64,000 bases of DNA from Faecalicatena absiana (GCA_017309015.1 JAEDAG010000003.1:1-64000), one strand, 5' to 3'; positions 17,789-26,584 are shown, numbered from the stretch's first letter. Translations and numbers: made by a program. Notes: generated by a model from the letters alone, not told the origin.

Positions 17789-17817
17789 TTGTAAGCGGCT
17801 TCTGTAAGCGCTATAAT
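17789..17817 (+). promoter_or_regulatory. Promoter of the small membrane protein gene
   Basis: TTGTAA (17789-17794), 17 nt, TATAAT (17812-17817). The motif GTAAGCG occurs three times here (about 17791, 17804, 17819), the middle copy within TGTAAGCGCTATAA, which resembles a catabolite-response (cre) site in one half. Confidence 0.7.
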
Positions 17818-17841
17818 CGTAAGCGATAGGAGATGAAAACA

Positions 17842-18075
17842 ATGAAAAAATGGTGGATTGCCAATGCATATTGGCTGATAATGGTAGCCTTTCTGGCTTA
17901 CCAGCTCTTCACTTACCGGGCTGAAGACGGCTCCATGATCAACGGAGCCGCAGCGACTATCGTCTTGGTCTCGGTTGTTACATTGATTTCAGAATTTCAA
18001 TTTGCCTGGTACATGTGGCTGACGGGAAAGACTTTCATCTTCAAGCGCCGCCACAAGCGCAACTTGAAATTTTAA
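17842..18075 (+). CDS. Small two-helix membrane protein
   Basis: 77 residues. ATG 17842 is preferred because TAGGAG lies 9 nt before it and abuts an in-frame ATG at 17833. Two hydrophobic segments (about 6-22 and 38-60) are followed by a strongly basic tail, FKRRHKRNLKF, expected in the cytoplasm. No family is recognised. It is divergent from the tetR-MMPL operon with the TetR operator between, so the two may be controlled together. Confidence 0.65.
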   Translation: MKKWWIANAYWLIMVAFLAYQLFTYRAEDGSMINGAAATIVLVSVVTLISEFQFAWYMWLTGKTFIFKRRHKRNLKF

Positions 18076-18165
18076 TTCCTATCAGCAAACAGAACCCTGC
18101 TGAAAAAGCTCTGTGCCAACTATTGGCTCTTTAAAAACAACACAATAACAACACACTATAACGAC

Positions 18166-18205
18166 ATAAGAAAAAGGAGATTCACGCGAATCTCCTTTTT
18201 CTTAT
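18166..18205. terminator. Bidirectional intrinsic terminator
   Basis: A perfect 18-bp stem, ATAAGAAAAAGGAGATTC and its complement, with an ACGC loop between convergent genes. Confidence 0.93.
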
Positions 18206-18209
18206 GTTT

Positions 18210-19151
18210 TTATTTATTTTTGCTCATCCAGGAACTGACGGTCTTGCCTAAGGCCGCGAATTTATCATTCTTTGAGGCCCAAACGCTGACGACGTAGCTG
18301 CTGGAGCCATTGTTGACCAGGGCTACGGCTGAATCGTCATCCCCAATCTGGTAGACCGTCCCGCTGATGGACTTGACCAGCGGGCTCTTCTGCCTGCTGG
18401 TGGACAGGGCCGTCAGGATGCTTTGATTGTAGCTGCCGACCCCCTTGCCTTGGTAGAGAGAGACCATCACGGACCGCATGTCCGCGGCCGTGGTCTTGCC
18501 CACGGACTTGCCAGAGAAATTGCCGCTGATGCTGGTCTGTCTGGCCCCCATTTGCTTCAGGCAGACCGTGACTTGGTCCTTGCCGATCTTGCGCAGCAAG
18601 GCATTGGCCGCTGTCTTGCTCCCCTGCAGCATCTGCTGGCGCAGGTAGCTGGGCCCATAGCTGATGCCCTTGGCTACCCCGGCCTCCTTGCCGGCCACGT
18701 CGCTCTTTTCAATCTTGATGGCCGTTGATGCCCCCAGCTTGCCGGCCTTTTCCTGAGCATAAAGGGCAATCAAAAGGTACAATTCAAAAATCTTGCTGGT
18801 CGCGTGGGCTTCTTTGGTGTTGCGCAGGCCCGCGAAGGTCTTGGCCTTGGTCAGGGACTGGACTTCAACCTGGTAGTTGGCATCTTCCCCCATGACCTTC
18901 TTCACTTGCTTGGCCAGGTCCTTGTTTGAGCCGGACCTGGTATAGATGTGGTTGCTGTACTCAATTGACCCGACGTTTGGCTCCTTGCCCCCGGAGCTGG
19001 AAGGGGCAGCGACCTGCTTGGTCACCTTCCCCTTCTTCTTGACCTGGATCACGGTCAGCTCCCGGTTTTCAGCGGCCCGCTGGCTGGAAGTATATAGACC
19101 AAAGGCAAACAGGGTCGCGATCCCGGCCCCTAACAAAATGCGATTATTCAT
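18210..19151 (-). CDS. Class A beta-lactamase-fold protein, catalytic motifs lost
   Basis: 313 residues with an N-terminal membrane anchor (about 4-21) and an extracellular domain. The overall pattern follows secreted serine hydrolases of the beta-lactamase/DD-peptidase fold in lactobacilli. The SxxK position reads ATSK (about residue 116), with Ala for the nucleophile Ser. The SxN region before TAANALL reads GSK. The KTG region before DDDSAVALVNN reads QIG. All three motifs are therefore altered, and I infer a pseudoenzyme, perhaps a wall-binding or regulatory protein. If the alignment is off by a few residues this would fail. Monocistronic. Confidence 0.65.
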   Translation of the reverse strand: MNNRILLGAGIATLFAFGLYTSSQRAAENRELTVIQVKKKGKVTKQVAAPSSSGGKEPNVGSIEYSNHIYTRSGSNKDLAKQVKKVMGEDANYQVEVQSLTKAKTFAGLRNTKEAHATSKIFELYLLIALYAQEKAGKLGASTAIKIEKSDVAGKEAGVAKGISYGPSYLRQQMLQGSKTAANALLRKIGKDQVTVCLKQMGARQTSISGNFSGKSVGKTTAADMRSVMVSLYQGKGVGSYNQSILTALSTSRQKSPLVKSISGTVYQIGDDDSAVALVNNGSSSYVVSVWASKNDKFAALGKTVSSWMSKNK

Positions 19152-19216
19152 GCTTTGCAGATTACCTACTTTTCTTGAATTACTTTTGCTGTCAGCTGTT
19201 TACAAATATAAGGATC

Positions 19217-20134
19217 TTAGAAGAAATGGTGCTTGCGCATCAAGAGGATCAGCCAGACCATGAGGGCGACCATCAAGATGACGATCACGATCCAGTCGTA
19301 AGCCGCGTTAAAAATCGGCAGCTTGACGTTCATCCCGTAAAAGCCGGTCAGGATGGTCGGGATGGTCAAAACCAGGGACCAGACGGTCAGGAACTGCATC
19401 GTATCGTTCAGGTTGTTGTTCATCATGTTGTTGGAAGTTGAGGACAGGGTCTTGGTTACCTGGCGGGAAATCTGGACCATTTCTGAAGACTGGCTGGATT
19501 CAATCAGGACGTCGTCCAGTCTTTCCTTGGCCGGCTTGGAAAAAGTCAGCTGGGAGTGCTGCAGGCTGTTCAGCATCATCTGGTCGGTCTGAATGGAGCT
19601 GGACAGGTAGACCAGGGACTTCTCGATATTGGACAATTCAACCAGGTCCTGGTTGTTGATGTCGTCGCTCAGCTTGGCGTCCAAGTCGTTTCTTTCCGCG
19701 TCCAGCTGGGTAACGGCCCGCTGGAAGTACTGGGAGGCAAACATCAAGAAGGTCACCAGCAATTCGGTCACGTCCTGGGCATGGGAAAGACGCCGCAGCA
19801 TCTGCGGGTCGTTAAATTCGTCAAAAACGTAGCTGGTCTCGACCGTGTGGAAGGTAAACAGGTTCTTGTCCTGCAGCAAAAAGGTAATCGGCCGGGAAAT
19901 GAAGTGCTTGCTGGCAGCCGTTGGCCAGACAGGCACGTCGTAGACCAGCAGGTGCGTGTCGGTGTACTTGTCATAGTCATAGTGGGGCCGCTCATGCCGG
20001 TCGGATACGTAGGAAATGATTTCCGGCGTAAAATAGAATTCCGATTGCAATTGCCGGCTGTCGTCCTGGCTCAGGCCGCTGATGTCGTACCAGCTGTAGT
20101 CGGTATCAATTGGAAAAATTTTTTGTTTAATCAT
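19217..20134 (-). CDS. corA: CorA-family magnesium transporter
   Basis: About 305 residues. A long cytoplasmic N-terminal domain with extended helices (about 120-240) leads to two C-terminal membrane helices. The selectivity motif YGMNVKLP (GMN, about 268-275) closes the first helix, as in CorA magnesium and cobalt channels. ATG 20134 (MIKQKIF) is preferred over a TTG six codons earlier because AAGGTGG is correctly placed for it. The final tail is basic (LLMRKHHFF). Monocistronic, divergent from pepIP. Confidence 0.92.
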   Translation of the reverse strand: MIKQKIFPIDTDYSWYDISGLSQDDSRQLQSEFYFTPEIISYVSDRHERPHYDYDKYTDTHLLVYDVPVWPTAASKHFISRPITFLLQDKNLFTFHTVETSYVFDEFNDPQMLRRLSHAQDVTELLVTFLMFASQYFQRAVTQLDAERNDLDAKLSDDINNQDLVELSNIEKSLVYLSSSIQTDQMMLNSLQHSQLTFSKPAKERLDDVLIESSQSSEMVQISRQVTKTLSSTSNNMMNNNLNDTMQFLTVWSLVLTIPTILTGFYGMNVKLPIFNAAYDWIVIVILMVALMVWLILLMRKHHFF

Positions 20135-20215
20135 GGCTTTCCCCACCTTCAATTATTTCTTCATTAATGTTACCATTTTTTACAAAATATATTGCGCTTC
20201 AAGAAGGTTAAAAAT

Positions 20216-21097
20216 ATGCAAATTTTAGAAAAACACCTGCCGTTTGGCAAATACCAGACATATTGCCGGATCGTCGGCGAAAAAACGGCTAAAGCGCCGC
20301 TGCTGCTCCTGCACGGAGGGCCGGGCTCCAGCCACAACTATTTTGAAGTCCTGGACCAGGTAGCCCAGACCAGCGGACGGCAAGTCATCATGTACGACCA
20401 GCTGGGCTGCGGCGAGTCATCCATCCCTGACGACACGCCCGCGGTCTACAACGCCCGGACTTGGGTCAAAGAGCTGGAAAACGTCAGAGAGCAGCTGGGA
20501 TTGGACCAGATCCACCTGCTGGGCCAAAGCTGGGGCGGGATGCTGGCCATCATCTACATGTGCGACTATCAGCCCAAGGGCGTTAAATCCGTCATCCTCT
20601 CCTCTACCCTGTCTTCAGCCAAGCTGTGGAGCCAGGAGCTGCACCGCTGGATCAAGTACCTGCCGGAAAAGGAGCAGGCAGCCATCCAGCAGGCGGAAGA
20701 AAGCGGCGACTTCTCCGCGCCCGCCTACCAAGCCGCCAACGCCCACTTTATGGAGCAGCACGCGATCAAGCTGACCCCGGACATGCCAGAGGCGGTTTTG
20801 CGCAAGAAAAAAGGCGGCACCGTTGCCTACCTCACTGGATGGGGTCCCAACGAATACACGCCAATCGGCAATCTCCATGACTATGAGTACACGGATGAAT
20901 TGTCCAAAATGCAGCTGCCGGTCCTGATTACCAGCGGCACGGATGACCTGTGCACGCCTTTGGTGGCCAAGACCATGTTTGACCATTTGCCAGCTGCCAA
21001 GTGGGAGCTTTTCGCGGGCTGCGGGCACATGCCCTTCGTCCAGGAAAACGAAAAGTACCGGAAAATCCTGACCGACTGGCTGGTCCAGCATGACTAG
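20216..21097 (+). CDS. pepIP: Proline iminopeptidase
   Basis: About 293 residues. It removes N-terminal proline from peptides in the cytoplasm, part of casein-peptide use. HGGPG (oxyanion loop, about 35-39), GQSWGG (nucleophile Ser, about 102-107), Asp in SGTDDLCTP and His in GCGHMPF complete the alpha/beta-hydrolase triad. The N-terminus (MQILEKHLPFGKYQTYCRIV) strongly recalls the Lactobacillus delbrueckii enzyme. ATG 20216 has AAGAAGG upstream; an in-frame TTG at 20192 is rejected. Its end overlaps the converging acetyltransferase gene by 4 bp. Confidence 0.95.
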   Translation: MQILEKHLPFGKYQTYCRIVGEKTAKAPLLLLHGGPGSSHNYFEVLDQVAQTSGRQVIMYDQLGCGESSIPDDTPAVYNARTWVKELENVREQLGLDQIHLLGQSWGGMLAIIYMCDYQPKGVKSVILSSTLSSAKLWSQELHRWIKYLPEKEQAAIQQAEESGDFSAPAYQAANAHFMEQHAIKLTPDMPEAVLRKKKGGTVAYLTGWGPNEYTPIGNLHDYEYTDELSKMQLPVLITSGTDDLCTPLVAKTMFDHLPAAKWELFAGCGHMPFVQENEKYRKILTDWLVQHD

Positions 21098-21621
21098 CCC
21101 AGCAGCAGATTCTTTTTAAATAAGTAATCGATTTGATGATCATCGCCAACGACGAACTCATGCTGGCCAATCTTTTGGTAGCCCTTATGAGCGTAAACGT
21201 CCTTGGCTTTTTCATTATGCTCCCAAACGCCCAGCCAAATGGCGTGCTTGTGCCACTTTCTGGCTTGGGCTTCGGCGTGGTCCAGCAGCCGGCTGCCGAT
21301 TCCCCGGCCTTGGAAGTCCTTCTTCAAGTAGATGCGCTCGACTTCCAGCCCGTTGTCGTCCACGCGCTCGCTTTGGGCCGTGTTGACGTTGAGCTTCATG
21401 TAGCCAGCCAGCTGCCCGTCTTCGTAGACGAAGTAGAAGAAGCTGCCGGGCGTTTCCAGCTCCCGCAGAAGGCGGTCACGGTTGTAGTGGCCGTCAAGAA
21501 ATTTCTGCATGTTTTCTTCAGTATTGGAGTCCTCAAACGTGGCTTGGAAAGTCTCGCGGCTGAGCGCGACCAGCTCATCGATTTGATCGGGCTGAACTTG
21601 CTCGATTGTCAGTTTTCCCAC
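21094..21621 (-). CDS. GNAT N-acetyltransferase (PaiA-like)
   Basis: 175 residues. Acetyl-CoA binding is seen in VERIYLKKDFQGRGIGSRLL (motif A, QGRGIG, about 95-114), followed by the WLGVWEHNEKAKDVYAHKGY segment that positions the substrate. This pattern is typical of polyamine or small-amine acetyltransferases such as PaiA, but substrate is inference. The final four bases overlap the convergent pepIP gene, and there is no room for a separate terminator between them. Confidence 0.85.
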   Translation of the reverse strand: MGKLTIEQVQPDQIDELVALSRETFQATFEDSNTEENMQKFLDGHYNRDRLLRELETPGSFFYFVYEDGQLAGYMKLNVNTAQSERVDDNGLEVERIYLKKDFQGRGIGSRLLDHAEAQARKWHKHAIWLGVWEHNEKAKDVYAHKGYQKIGQHEFVVGDDHQIDYLFKKNLLLG

Positions 21622-21707
21622 TTTTGTTACCTCTCTTGCAATATATAACTCAGTTCTTTAGCAGTTTGCCAGCCTGTTGCAGGCTGCTTGGCCTACTGAA
21701 TTCTATT

Positions 21708-22598
21708 TTAATGCAGATTTGCCCGGCTGTTTAGTTCAAAGCCGTCATTGACCGTCAAAGACCGGTCAACCTTGGCCCGCCCCGTCGCGTAGTCAAAGGC
21801 GTAGCCGGGCTGGACGTTGAACAAATAGACGTTGAAGTCCAGGCTGCCGTCGGTAGCAACGGCCTGGAGGTTGATCCCCCGCGCCATCAATTCCTGTCCC
21901 CGGAAAATTGGCGTAGCCTGGTAGATGACCTTCTTGTTCTGCCGCAGGGCCGTCCGCACCTTGCTTTCAAAAATCGTCTGGATCTTCTGGTTGGAGTAGG
22001 CTGACTGGGTGAAGAGGTTCTTGGGATTGTTCTGGTCTCCGGACTGGTTCTTGGGGTTGTAGTTGCCGTCCTGGTCGATCCCGGCTGACACGGAATAGGC
22101 AATCAAGTGGCCGCGATTGTAAAGCTGGGTGCCATTGCGGCTGTTGTAGTGCCAGCCGGTTGGCTGGATGTATTGTCTTACTCTTAAAGAGTCATTGGCC
22201 ACGTTTCTTTTTTCCAAAAAGCCCGTGTTGGAACTGGAAGTCCGGTTCAGGGAATCCAGGTTGGAGTAGATGACCCGGTTGACCTGCCAGGCGTTCTTGA
22301 CCAGGGTCGAGTGGTTGCCGTTCACATAGACGTAGCTCTTGCCGCCGGACTTGAAATTGAGCTGGGCCAGCTTGCGGTAGTCGCTTTGGGCCAGACCGCC
22401 GTAGACCTTGCCGGCCGTCTGGGCCTTGCTGACGGTCTGGCTGGATGACGCTGAGCTGCTGGTGGCCGGACTGGTCTGCGGGTTGACCGTCTGTCCGCCT
22501 TGGGTGTAGATTCCCCACAAGACCGCGATGGCCGCGATGGCGGCCGTGAGCAGGCTGGTATTTTGGCGCTTCTTGGAACGCCGGCGCTTTTTTGCCAT
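21708..22598 (-). CDS. Membrane-anchored DNA/RNA non-specific endonuclease
   Basis: 296 residues. A very basic start (MAKKRRRSKKRQ) and one membrane helix (about 16-32) anchor it outward, then a Ser/Thr/Gln-rich linker leads to a beta-beta-alpha-metal nuclease domain. The active-site motif is NRGHLIAYS (about 161-169, DRGH in many EndA/NucA enzymes) with the metal-binding Asn expected in DQNNPKNLFTQ (about 187-197). EndA-type enzymes degrade external DNA or process it during uptake. It is divergent from the aldo/keto reductase gene. No competence gene is adjacent. Confidence 0.88.
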   Translation of the reverse strand: MAKKRRRSKKRQNTSLLTAAIAAIAVLWGIYTQGGQTVNPQTSPATSSSASSSQTVSKAQTAGKVYGGLAQSDYRKLAQLNFKSGGKSYVYVNGNHSTLVKNAWQVNRVIYSNLDSLNRTSSSNTGFLEKRNVANDSLRVRQYIQPTGWHYNSRNGTQLYNRGHLIAYSVSAGIDQDGNYNPKNQSGDQNNPKNLFTQSAYSNQKIQTIFESKVRTALRQNKKVIYQATPIFRGQELMARGINLQAVATDGSLDFNVYLFNVQPGYAFDYATGRAKVDRSLTVNDGFELNSRANLH

Positions 22599-22742
22599 AA
22601 GTTATCCCTCTCTGTTTCTTATTCGTGCTTGCTGCCAGAAAATATGTTCTCATCCATTTTAGCTGATTTGCGCCGCCCGGGCCAAAACTTTTGAACTGGT
22701 TTACAATATTTTTAACAGCAAAAAAGCAAGGAGAAATATATC

Positions 22743-23573
22743 ATGGAACATTTCAGATTAAATGACGGCAACTTGATCCCGGCCTTAGGCTTCGGGACCT
22801 ACAAGGTACAAGGCTTCCCGGGCGTGCAGGCCATCACCCAGGCAATCGAGAACGGCTACCGCCTGCTGGACTCAGCCGTCCGCTATGAAAACGAAGGGGC
22901 TCTGGGCAAGGCGATCAGAAACAGCTCGGTTGCTAGAAGCCAGCTGTTCGTCACTTCAAAATTGCCAGGGTCAAACCACGAATACCAAGCCGCGATCAAC
23001 GAAATTGAAGAAAGCTTGCTTAGAAGCGGTTTGGACTACTTCGACCTGTATCTGATTCACTGGCCAAATCCGCTGGAAGACCACTACGTTGAAGCCTGGC
23101 AGGCATTGATTGACGCGCGCCGTTTCGGTCTGGTGCGGTCAATCGGGGTTTCCAACTTTGAGCCAGAGCACATTGACCGGATCATCAAAGAGACTGGCGT
23201 GACTCCGGCCGTCAACCAAGTCGAGCTGCACCCTTACTGGTCAAGCAAGAAAGTCCGCGAATATGATGATGCCCACGGAATCGTTACTGAAGCTTGGAGC
23301 CCGCTCCTGCGCGGCGGTGAGGTCTTCAAGGAAGACTTGCTGCAAAAATTAGCCGCCAAGTATGGCAAGACTCCGGCCCAAGTCATCCTGCGCTGGGAAA
23401 CCCAGCTGGGCGTCGTGCCGATTCCAAAGGCTTCTTCCAGCCAGCACCAGTTGAGCAACCTGGACATTTTTGACTTTAAACTGACCCAGGACGAAGTGGC
23501 AGCTTTGACCGGACTGGACAAAGCCGACGGCCGCCGCGCTGACCGCAATCCTAACCAGCACCAGGAATTCTAA
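22743..23573 (+). CDS. Aldo/keto reductase
   Basis: 276 residues, full length for the family. It reduces aldehydes or ketones with NADPH. The catalytic tetrad is visible: Asp and Tyr in RLLDSAVRYENEG, Lys in VTSKLPG and His in LIHWPNP. The cofactor phosphate pocket appears in IPKASSSQHQLSN. The arrangement matches 2,5-diketogluconate-reductase-like enzymes of lactobacilli. It has its own AAGGAG site and terminator. Confidence 0.9.
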   Translation: MEHFRLNDGNLIPALGFGTYKVQGFPGVQAITQAIENGYRLLDSAVRYENEGALGKAIRNSSVARSQLFVTSKLPGSNHEYQAAINEIEESLLRSGLDYFDLYLIHWPNPLEDHYVEAWQALIDARRFGLVRSIGVSNFEPEHIDRIIKETGVTPAVNQVELHPYWSSKKVREYDDAHGIVTEAWSPLLRGGEVFKEDLLQKLAAKYGKTPAQVILRWETQLGVVPIPKASSSQHQLSNLDIFDFKLTQDEVAALTGLDKADGRRADRNPNQHQEF

Positions 23574-23587
23574 GCTGTGAAACTCAA

Positions 23588-23620
23588 GCCTCGCCACCGC
23601 CGGTGGCGAGGTTTTGTTTT
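23588..23620 (+). terminator. Terminator of the aldo/keto reductase gene
   Basis: CCTCGCCACCG / CGGTGGCGAGG stem followed by TTTTGTTTT. Confidence 0.9.
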
Positions 23621-23690
23621 GCTTGAATTATTGAAAAAAGTACCCTACTGAAGCCAATCCCTGTCACCTTGAGCTTTTGTCCCAGCTAAC

Positions 23691-23716
23691 CAAAAAGACC
23701 AGCCGGCTGGCTGGTC
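23691..23716 (-). terminator. Terminator of the PAS protein gene
   Basis: Minus strand GACCAGCC / GGCTGGTC stem followed by TTTTTGG, about 110 nt past the stop codon. The stretch between 23574 and 23826 holds only this and the preceding terminator. Confidence 0.7.
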
Positions 23717-23826
23717 TGAAAGAGATAATATGGTACTTTTGTGTAAAGAACAATAATGTCTTAATGAGGTAAATTCCGAAGAATTTATTGTCAACTCAGT
23801 TATTTTTAGGGCAAATGACTAATAAA

Positions 23827-24573
23827 TTAGTGGTGGGAAGCACCGCTAGTTGCTTCTGGTTCCGGCTTCTTCGCTGCTTCTTCCTTGGCAGCGGCCGCCT
23901 TGGTTGAAGGACCAGTCTTGGCATCTGGATCAGAGTTGCGGCGGTAGGTCGCGCCAGTTGCGGCATCAGTGTCGACAACGAGCTTTTGGCCAGTTGCTTC
24001 ACAGAAGTACTTCACGAATGGATAGATGTCTTGGACCCATTCGTAGATCCCCATGTAGTTGCCTTCTTCGTCTTCAACGCGCTTGTAGTAGTGCAAAACG
24101 AGCTCAGTCAAATTGCCAGTTGGCACAGGCATCCAAACGGCATCGTGGCCGCCTTCCTTGGTGCGCAAAGCGTGAACGACCTTCTTGGCAGTTGGGATCA
24201 CGTCGCGGATGTCAGGGTGAACCGCGCCCATAGTGTCGCCGACTTGGTCAGGAGTCCGGCCAGCCTTCATCTTGTAGTTCGGGTCTTGTGGACGGTTGTA
24301 CCACAGGAATTGGTTGTTGTCGTCAACAAAGGTCATTTCGCCAAAAGTGTTGCGCAGCATCCAGTTGAGCTGGTTGACCGTGAGCAGGCCGGCATCCAGC
24401 TTAACGTAGTCATCGCCTTCAGCGGCGCCAACCTTGGCCGCTGCCTTGTCCAGCCATTCCGGGTCGTTCTTTTCCAAGCCGTCAACCGTGTAGCGGCTGT
24501 GGCCAGTTGCTTCAAAGTCTTCCTGCAAATATTCTTCAGGGTTCATGTCCTGAAGCCATTTTGGTTCTGCCAT
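23827..24573 (-). CDS. PAS-domain protein
   Basis: 248 residues, no signal peptide. An N-terminal helical stretch (about 1-55) is followed by a PAS-like domain (about 58-180): LLTVNQLNWMLRNTFGEMTFVDDNNQFLWYNR opens it, and the sheet region DAVWMPVPTGNLTELVLHYYKRV follows. This PAS_10 type is often found in DUF438-like lactobacillus proteins and may bind a cofactor. The last 45 residues are a Lys/Ala/Glu/Pro-rich low-complexity tail ending SGASHH. No output domain is attached, so it may act by partner binding. Monocistronic. Confidence 0.75.
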   Translation of the reverse strand: MAEPKWLQDMNPEEYLQEDFEATGHSRYTVDGLEKNDPEWLDKAAAKVGAAEGDDYVKLDAGLLTVNQLNWMLRNTFGEMTFVDDNNQFLWYNRPQDPNYKMKAGRTPDQVGDTMGAVHPDIRDVIPTAKKVVHALRTKEGGHDAVWMPVPTGNLTELVLHYYKRVEDEEGNYMGIYEWVQDIYPFVKYFCEATGQKLVVDTDAATGATYRRNSDPDAKTGPSTKAAAAKEEAAKKPEPEATSGASHH

Positions 24574-24765
24574 CTTGATTTCTCCTTCGTTTTCTCAAAC
24601 AGCTGATCTATCTATTACTTGCTTAATTACGCCCCTTATTATATCTTGAAAGCATTTGCAGTGCAAGGGACAATATTTAAATATTAATATATTCTAGTCA
24701 TTTAAGCCAACGGGATTATATATTTTAGTAAATATCGTCCGCTCTTCCGGCCCATTTTTGCCAAA

Positions 24766-24795
24766 AAGAAAAGCCTGGGCAGCTGGCTGCCAGAC
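24766..24795 (-). terminator. Terminator of the ABC exporter gene
   Basis: Minus strand CTGGCAGC / GCTGCCCAG imperfect stem followed by GCTTTTCTTTTTGG, 19 nt past the stop. Confidence 0.7.
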
Positions 24796-24813
24796 TTCAC
24801 GTTAGCTAATTTC

Positions 24814-26445
24814 CTATTTGGTTGCCTGCAGAATTTCCCGTTCCGCGGCGTTCTTGTCCTTGACCTTGTCGAGGACGATAATTTGGTCGAACATGGCCTT
24901 TTCAATATCCGTGATCTTGTGGGCCACTTCCACGACCGCGATCTTTGGATTGCCCAAAAGGGTCTCATGAATTTCCAAAGACAGGCGCGGGTCCAGCGCG
25001 CTGGTTGCTTCATCGGCCAGCAGAATTGGCCGGCCGGACAACAGGGCCCGGGCGATTTCCACCCGCTGGATCTGCCCGCCGGACAGGTTGTTCCCATTTT
25101 CCCCGACCTGGTAGTCCAGGCCGTTTTCCGCAATCAGGCTGTCCAGGCCCGCCTCATGGCAGGCCATAAGCAGCTGGTCCTCAGACACCTTGCGCCCTAA
25201 AGTCACGTTAAAGCGCAAAGTATCGTTGAACATGAACGGCTTCTGGTTGACGTAAGAATAAAAATTATGGGCCTTGTACCAGTTGCCGGTAACGTCTTCC
25301 CCATTGATCATGATCTTGCCCTGGCTTGGCTTGTAGATTCCCAGCATCAGGCGCAAAAGCGTGGTCTTTCCCCAGCCGGACGGGGCCATGAGCAGGATCT
25401 TCTCGCCCGGCTTGACCGTGATATTCACGTCCTTGAAGATCTGCCGCTTGCTGTGGCGGGTCACGTAGGCCAAGTCCTTGATGATCATCCCGTTGAAGCC
25501 GCCAACCTCATAGATGTCAGCCTGCTGGACGTAGTTCAAAGCCTTCTGGGTGCGCTGCCACATTGGAACCGTGGACTTGACCTGGTTGAATTCGTTGAAC
25601 AGGGTAACGACTGGCGTGATAAAGTTGATCGCCAAGTCGACCATCATCACCAGGGTCCCGACCGCCAAGCGCCCCTTCATCATCAAGATCCCGCCAATCG
25701 TGCACGGAATGATGAAGCAGAAAAGCTCGGCGGATGAATAGATCAGTTCCAGTGCCCAGGCCTGGGTCAGGGTCATGTTCCGCAGGGCATCCTCCATCCC
25801 CTGGGCCGCGCCGATGGCCCGGGTCACGACATTGCTGCGGACGTTGTACAGGCGGGCGGATTGGGCCCCGTTAAGGGTATCAGACACGTACTGGGTGTAA
25901 ATGGCGTTTTTTTCCGTCCAAACCTTGGCCTTCTTGGTGATGATCCGGCTGGTCAGCATCTGCACGATTGCCGGCGCGATCGTGGCGACAATGAAGACCA
26001 GGGTCATTTCCCAAGAATTGTAAAAAGCAAACAGCAAGGAGCCGGCAAAGGTCAAGGACTGGTAGATGATGTCCAATTGTGCCGTCACCCGGTTGGTTTC
26101 GATCTGCTTGAGATCGTTGGTCATAAAGCTCAGGCCGTCTTTGGTGTCCAGCGTGTTCTGGTCGACCAGGTAGCGCAGGTTGGCGCTCTTCAGGGCCATG
26201 TTGACGCTTCTGATGATGTTCATCTTGGTCGTTTCGTACAAGAAGTTGCTGCACATGAAGAGCAGCTGGCCCCCGGCCGTCAAAGCCGCGAAGCCGACCA
26301 GCCGCATGTAGTCGCCTTTGCCTGACGAGGCAATGTTCAGCATGACTTTCAGCATGTAGGCAACGAACAAGACGTTGCAGGCCTTGATCGCTGACAAGAG
26401 CGTGAACAGCATGACTTGGCTCTTGCGCGCATATTTGAGACTCAT
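24814..26445 (-). CDS. ABC transporter, fused permease and ATPase
   Basis: About 543 residues, one full half-transporter. Six membrane helices (about 10-300) precede the nucleotide-binding domain: Walker A APSGWGKTT (about 365), signature LSGGQIQRVEIARAL and Walker B ILLADEATSALD (about 474). The D-loop and H-loop (VVEVAHKITD) are present. ATG 26445 (MSLKYARKS) has AGGGGG upstream; in-frame codons above it are not used. Alone it should form a homodimer. It is an exporter of the MsbA/LanT shape with no recognisable substrate gene. It shares a symmetric intergenic region with the divergent four-repeat gene. Confidence 0.88.
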   Translation of the reverse strand: MSLKYARKSQVMLFTLLSAIKACNVLFVAYMLKVMLNIASSGKGDYMRLVGFAALTAGGQLLFMCSNFLYETTKMNIIRSVNMALKSANLRYLVDQNTLDTKDGLSFMTNDLKQIETNRVTAQLDIIYQSLTFAGSLLFAFYNSWEMTLVFIVATIAPAIVQMLTSRIITKKAKVWTEKNAIYTQYVSDTLNGAQSARLYNVRSNVVTRAIGAAQGMEDALRNMTLTQAWALELIYSSAELFCFIIPCTIGGILMMKGRLAVGTLVMMVDLAINFITPVVTLFNEFNQVKSTVPMWQRTQKALNYVQQADIYEVGGFNGMIIKDLAYVTRHSKRQIFKDVNITVKPGEKILLMAPSGWGKTTLLRLMLGIYKPSQGKIMINGEDVTGNWYKAHNFYSYVNQKPFMFNDTLRFNVTLGRKVSEDQLLMACHEAGLDSLIAENGLDYQVGENGNNLSGGQIQRVEIARALLSGRPILLADEATSALDPRLSLEIHETLLGNPKIAVVEVAHKITDIEKAMFDQIIVLDKVKDKNAAEREILQATK

Positions 26446-26470
26446 AGCAAGTACCCCCTCTTTATAGTCC

Positions 26471-26514
26471 ATTATAGCAATCTTTCGATTTTTTCTGGAA
26501 AGCATTGCTATAAT
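26471..26514. promoter_or_regulatory. Symmetric divergent promoter/operator
   Basis: ATTATAGCAATCTTTC (26471-26486) and GAAAGCATTGCTATAAT (26498-26514) form an almost perfect inverted repeat with one extra base in the right arm and an 11-nt centre. Each arm carries a TATAAT box, pointing outward to the ABC exporter (-) and to the four-repeat gene (+). Confidence 0.6.
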
Positions 26515-26584
26515 TAAACTAAAACATAAGATTTTAAGCTGGTCCCAGCAGCTTAAAAGCACAAATAGAAATGAGGGACTTATC

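Noticed and set aside
24702-25133. 143-codon frame overlapping the ABC exporter ATPase
   Set aside because: It overlaps the Walker B region in another frame and is a shadow of the real gene.
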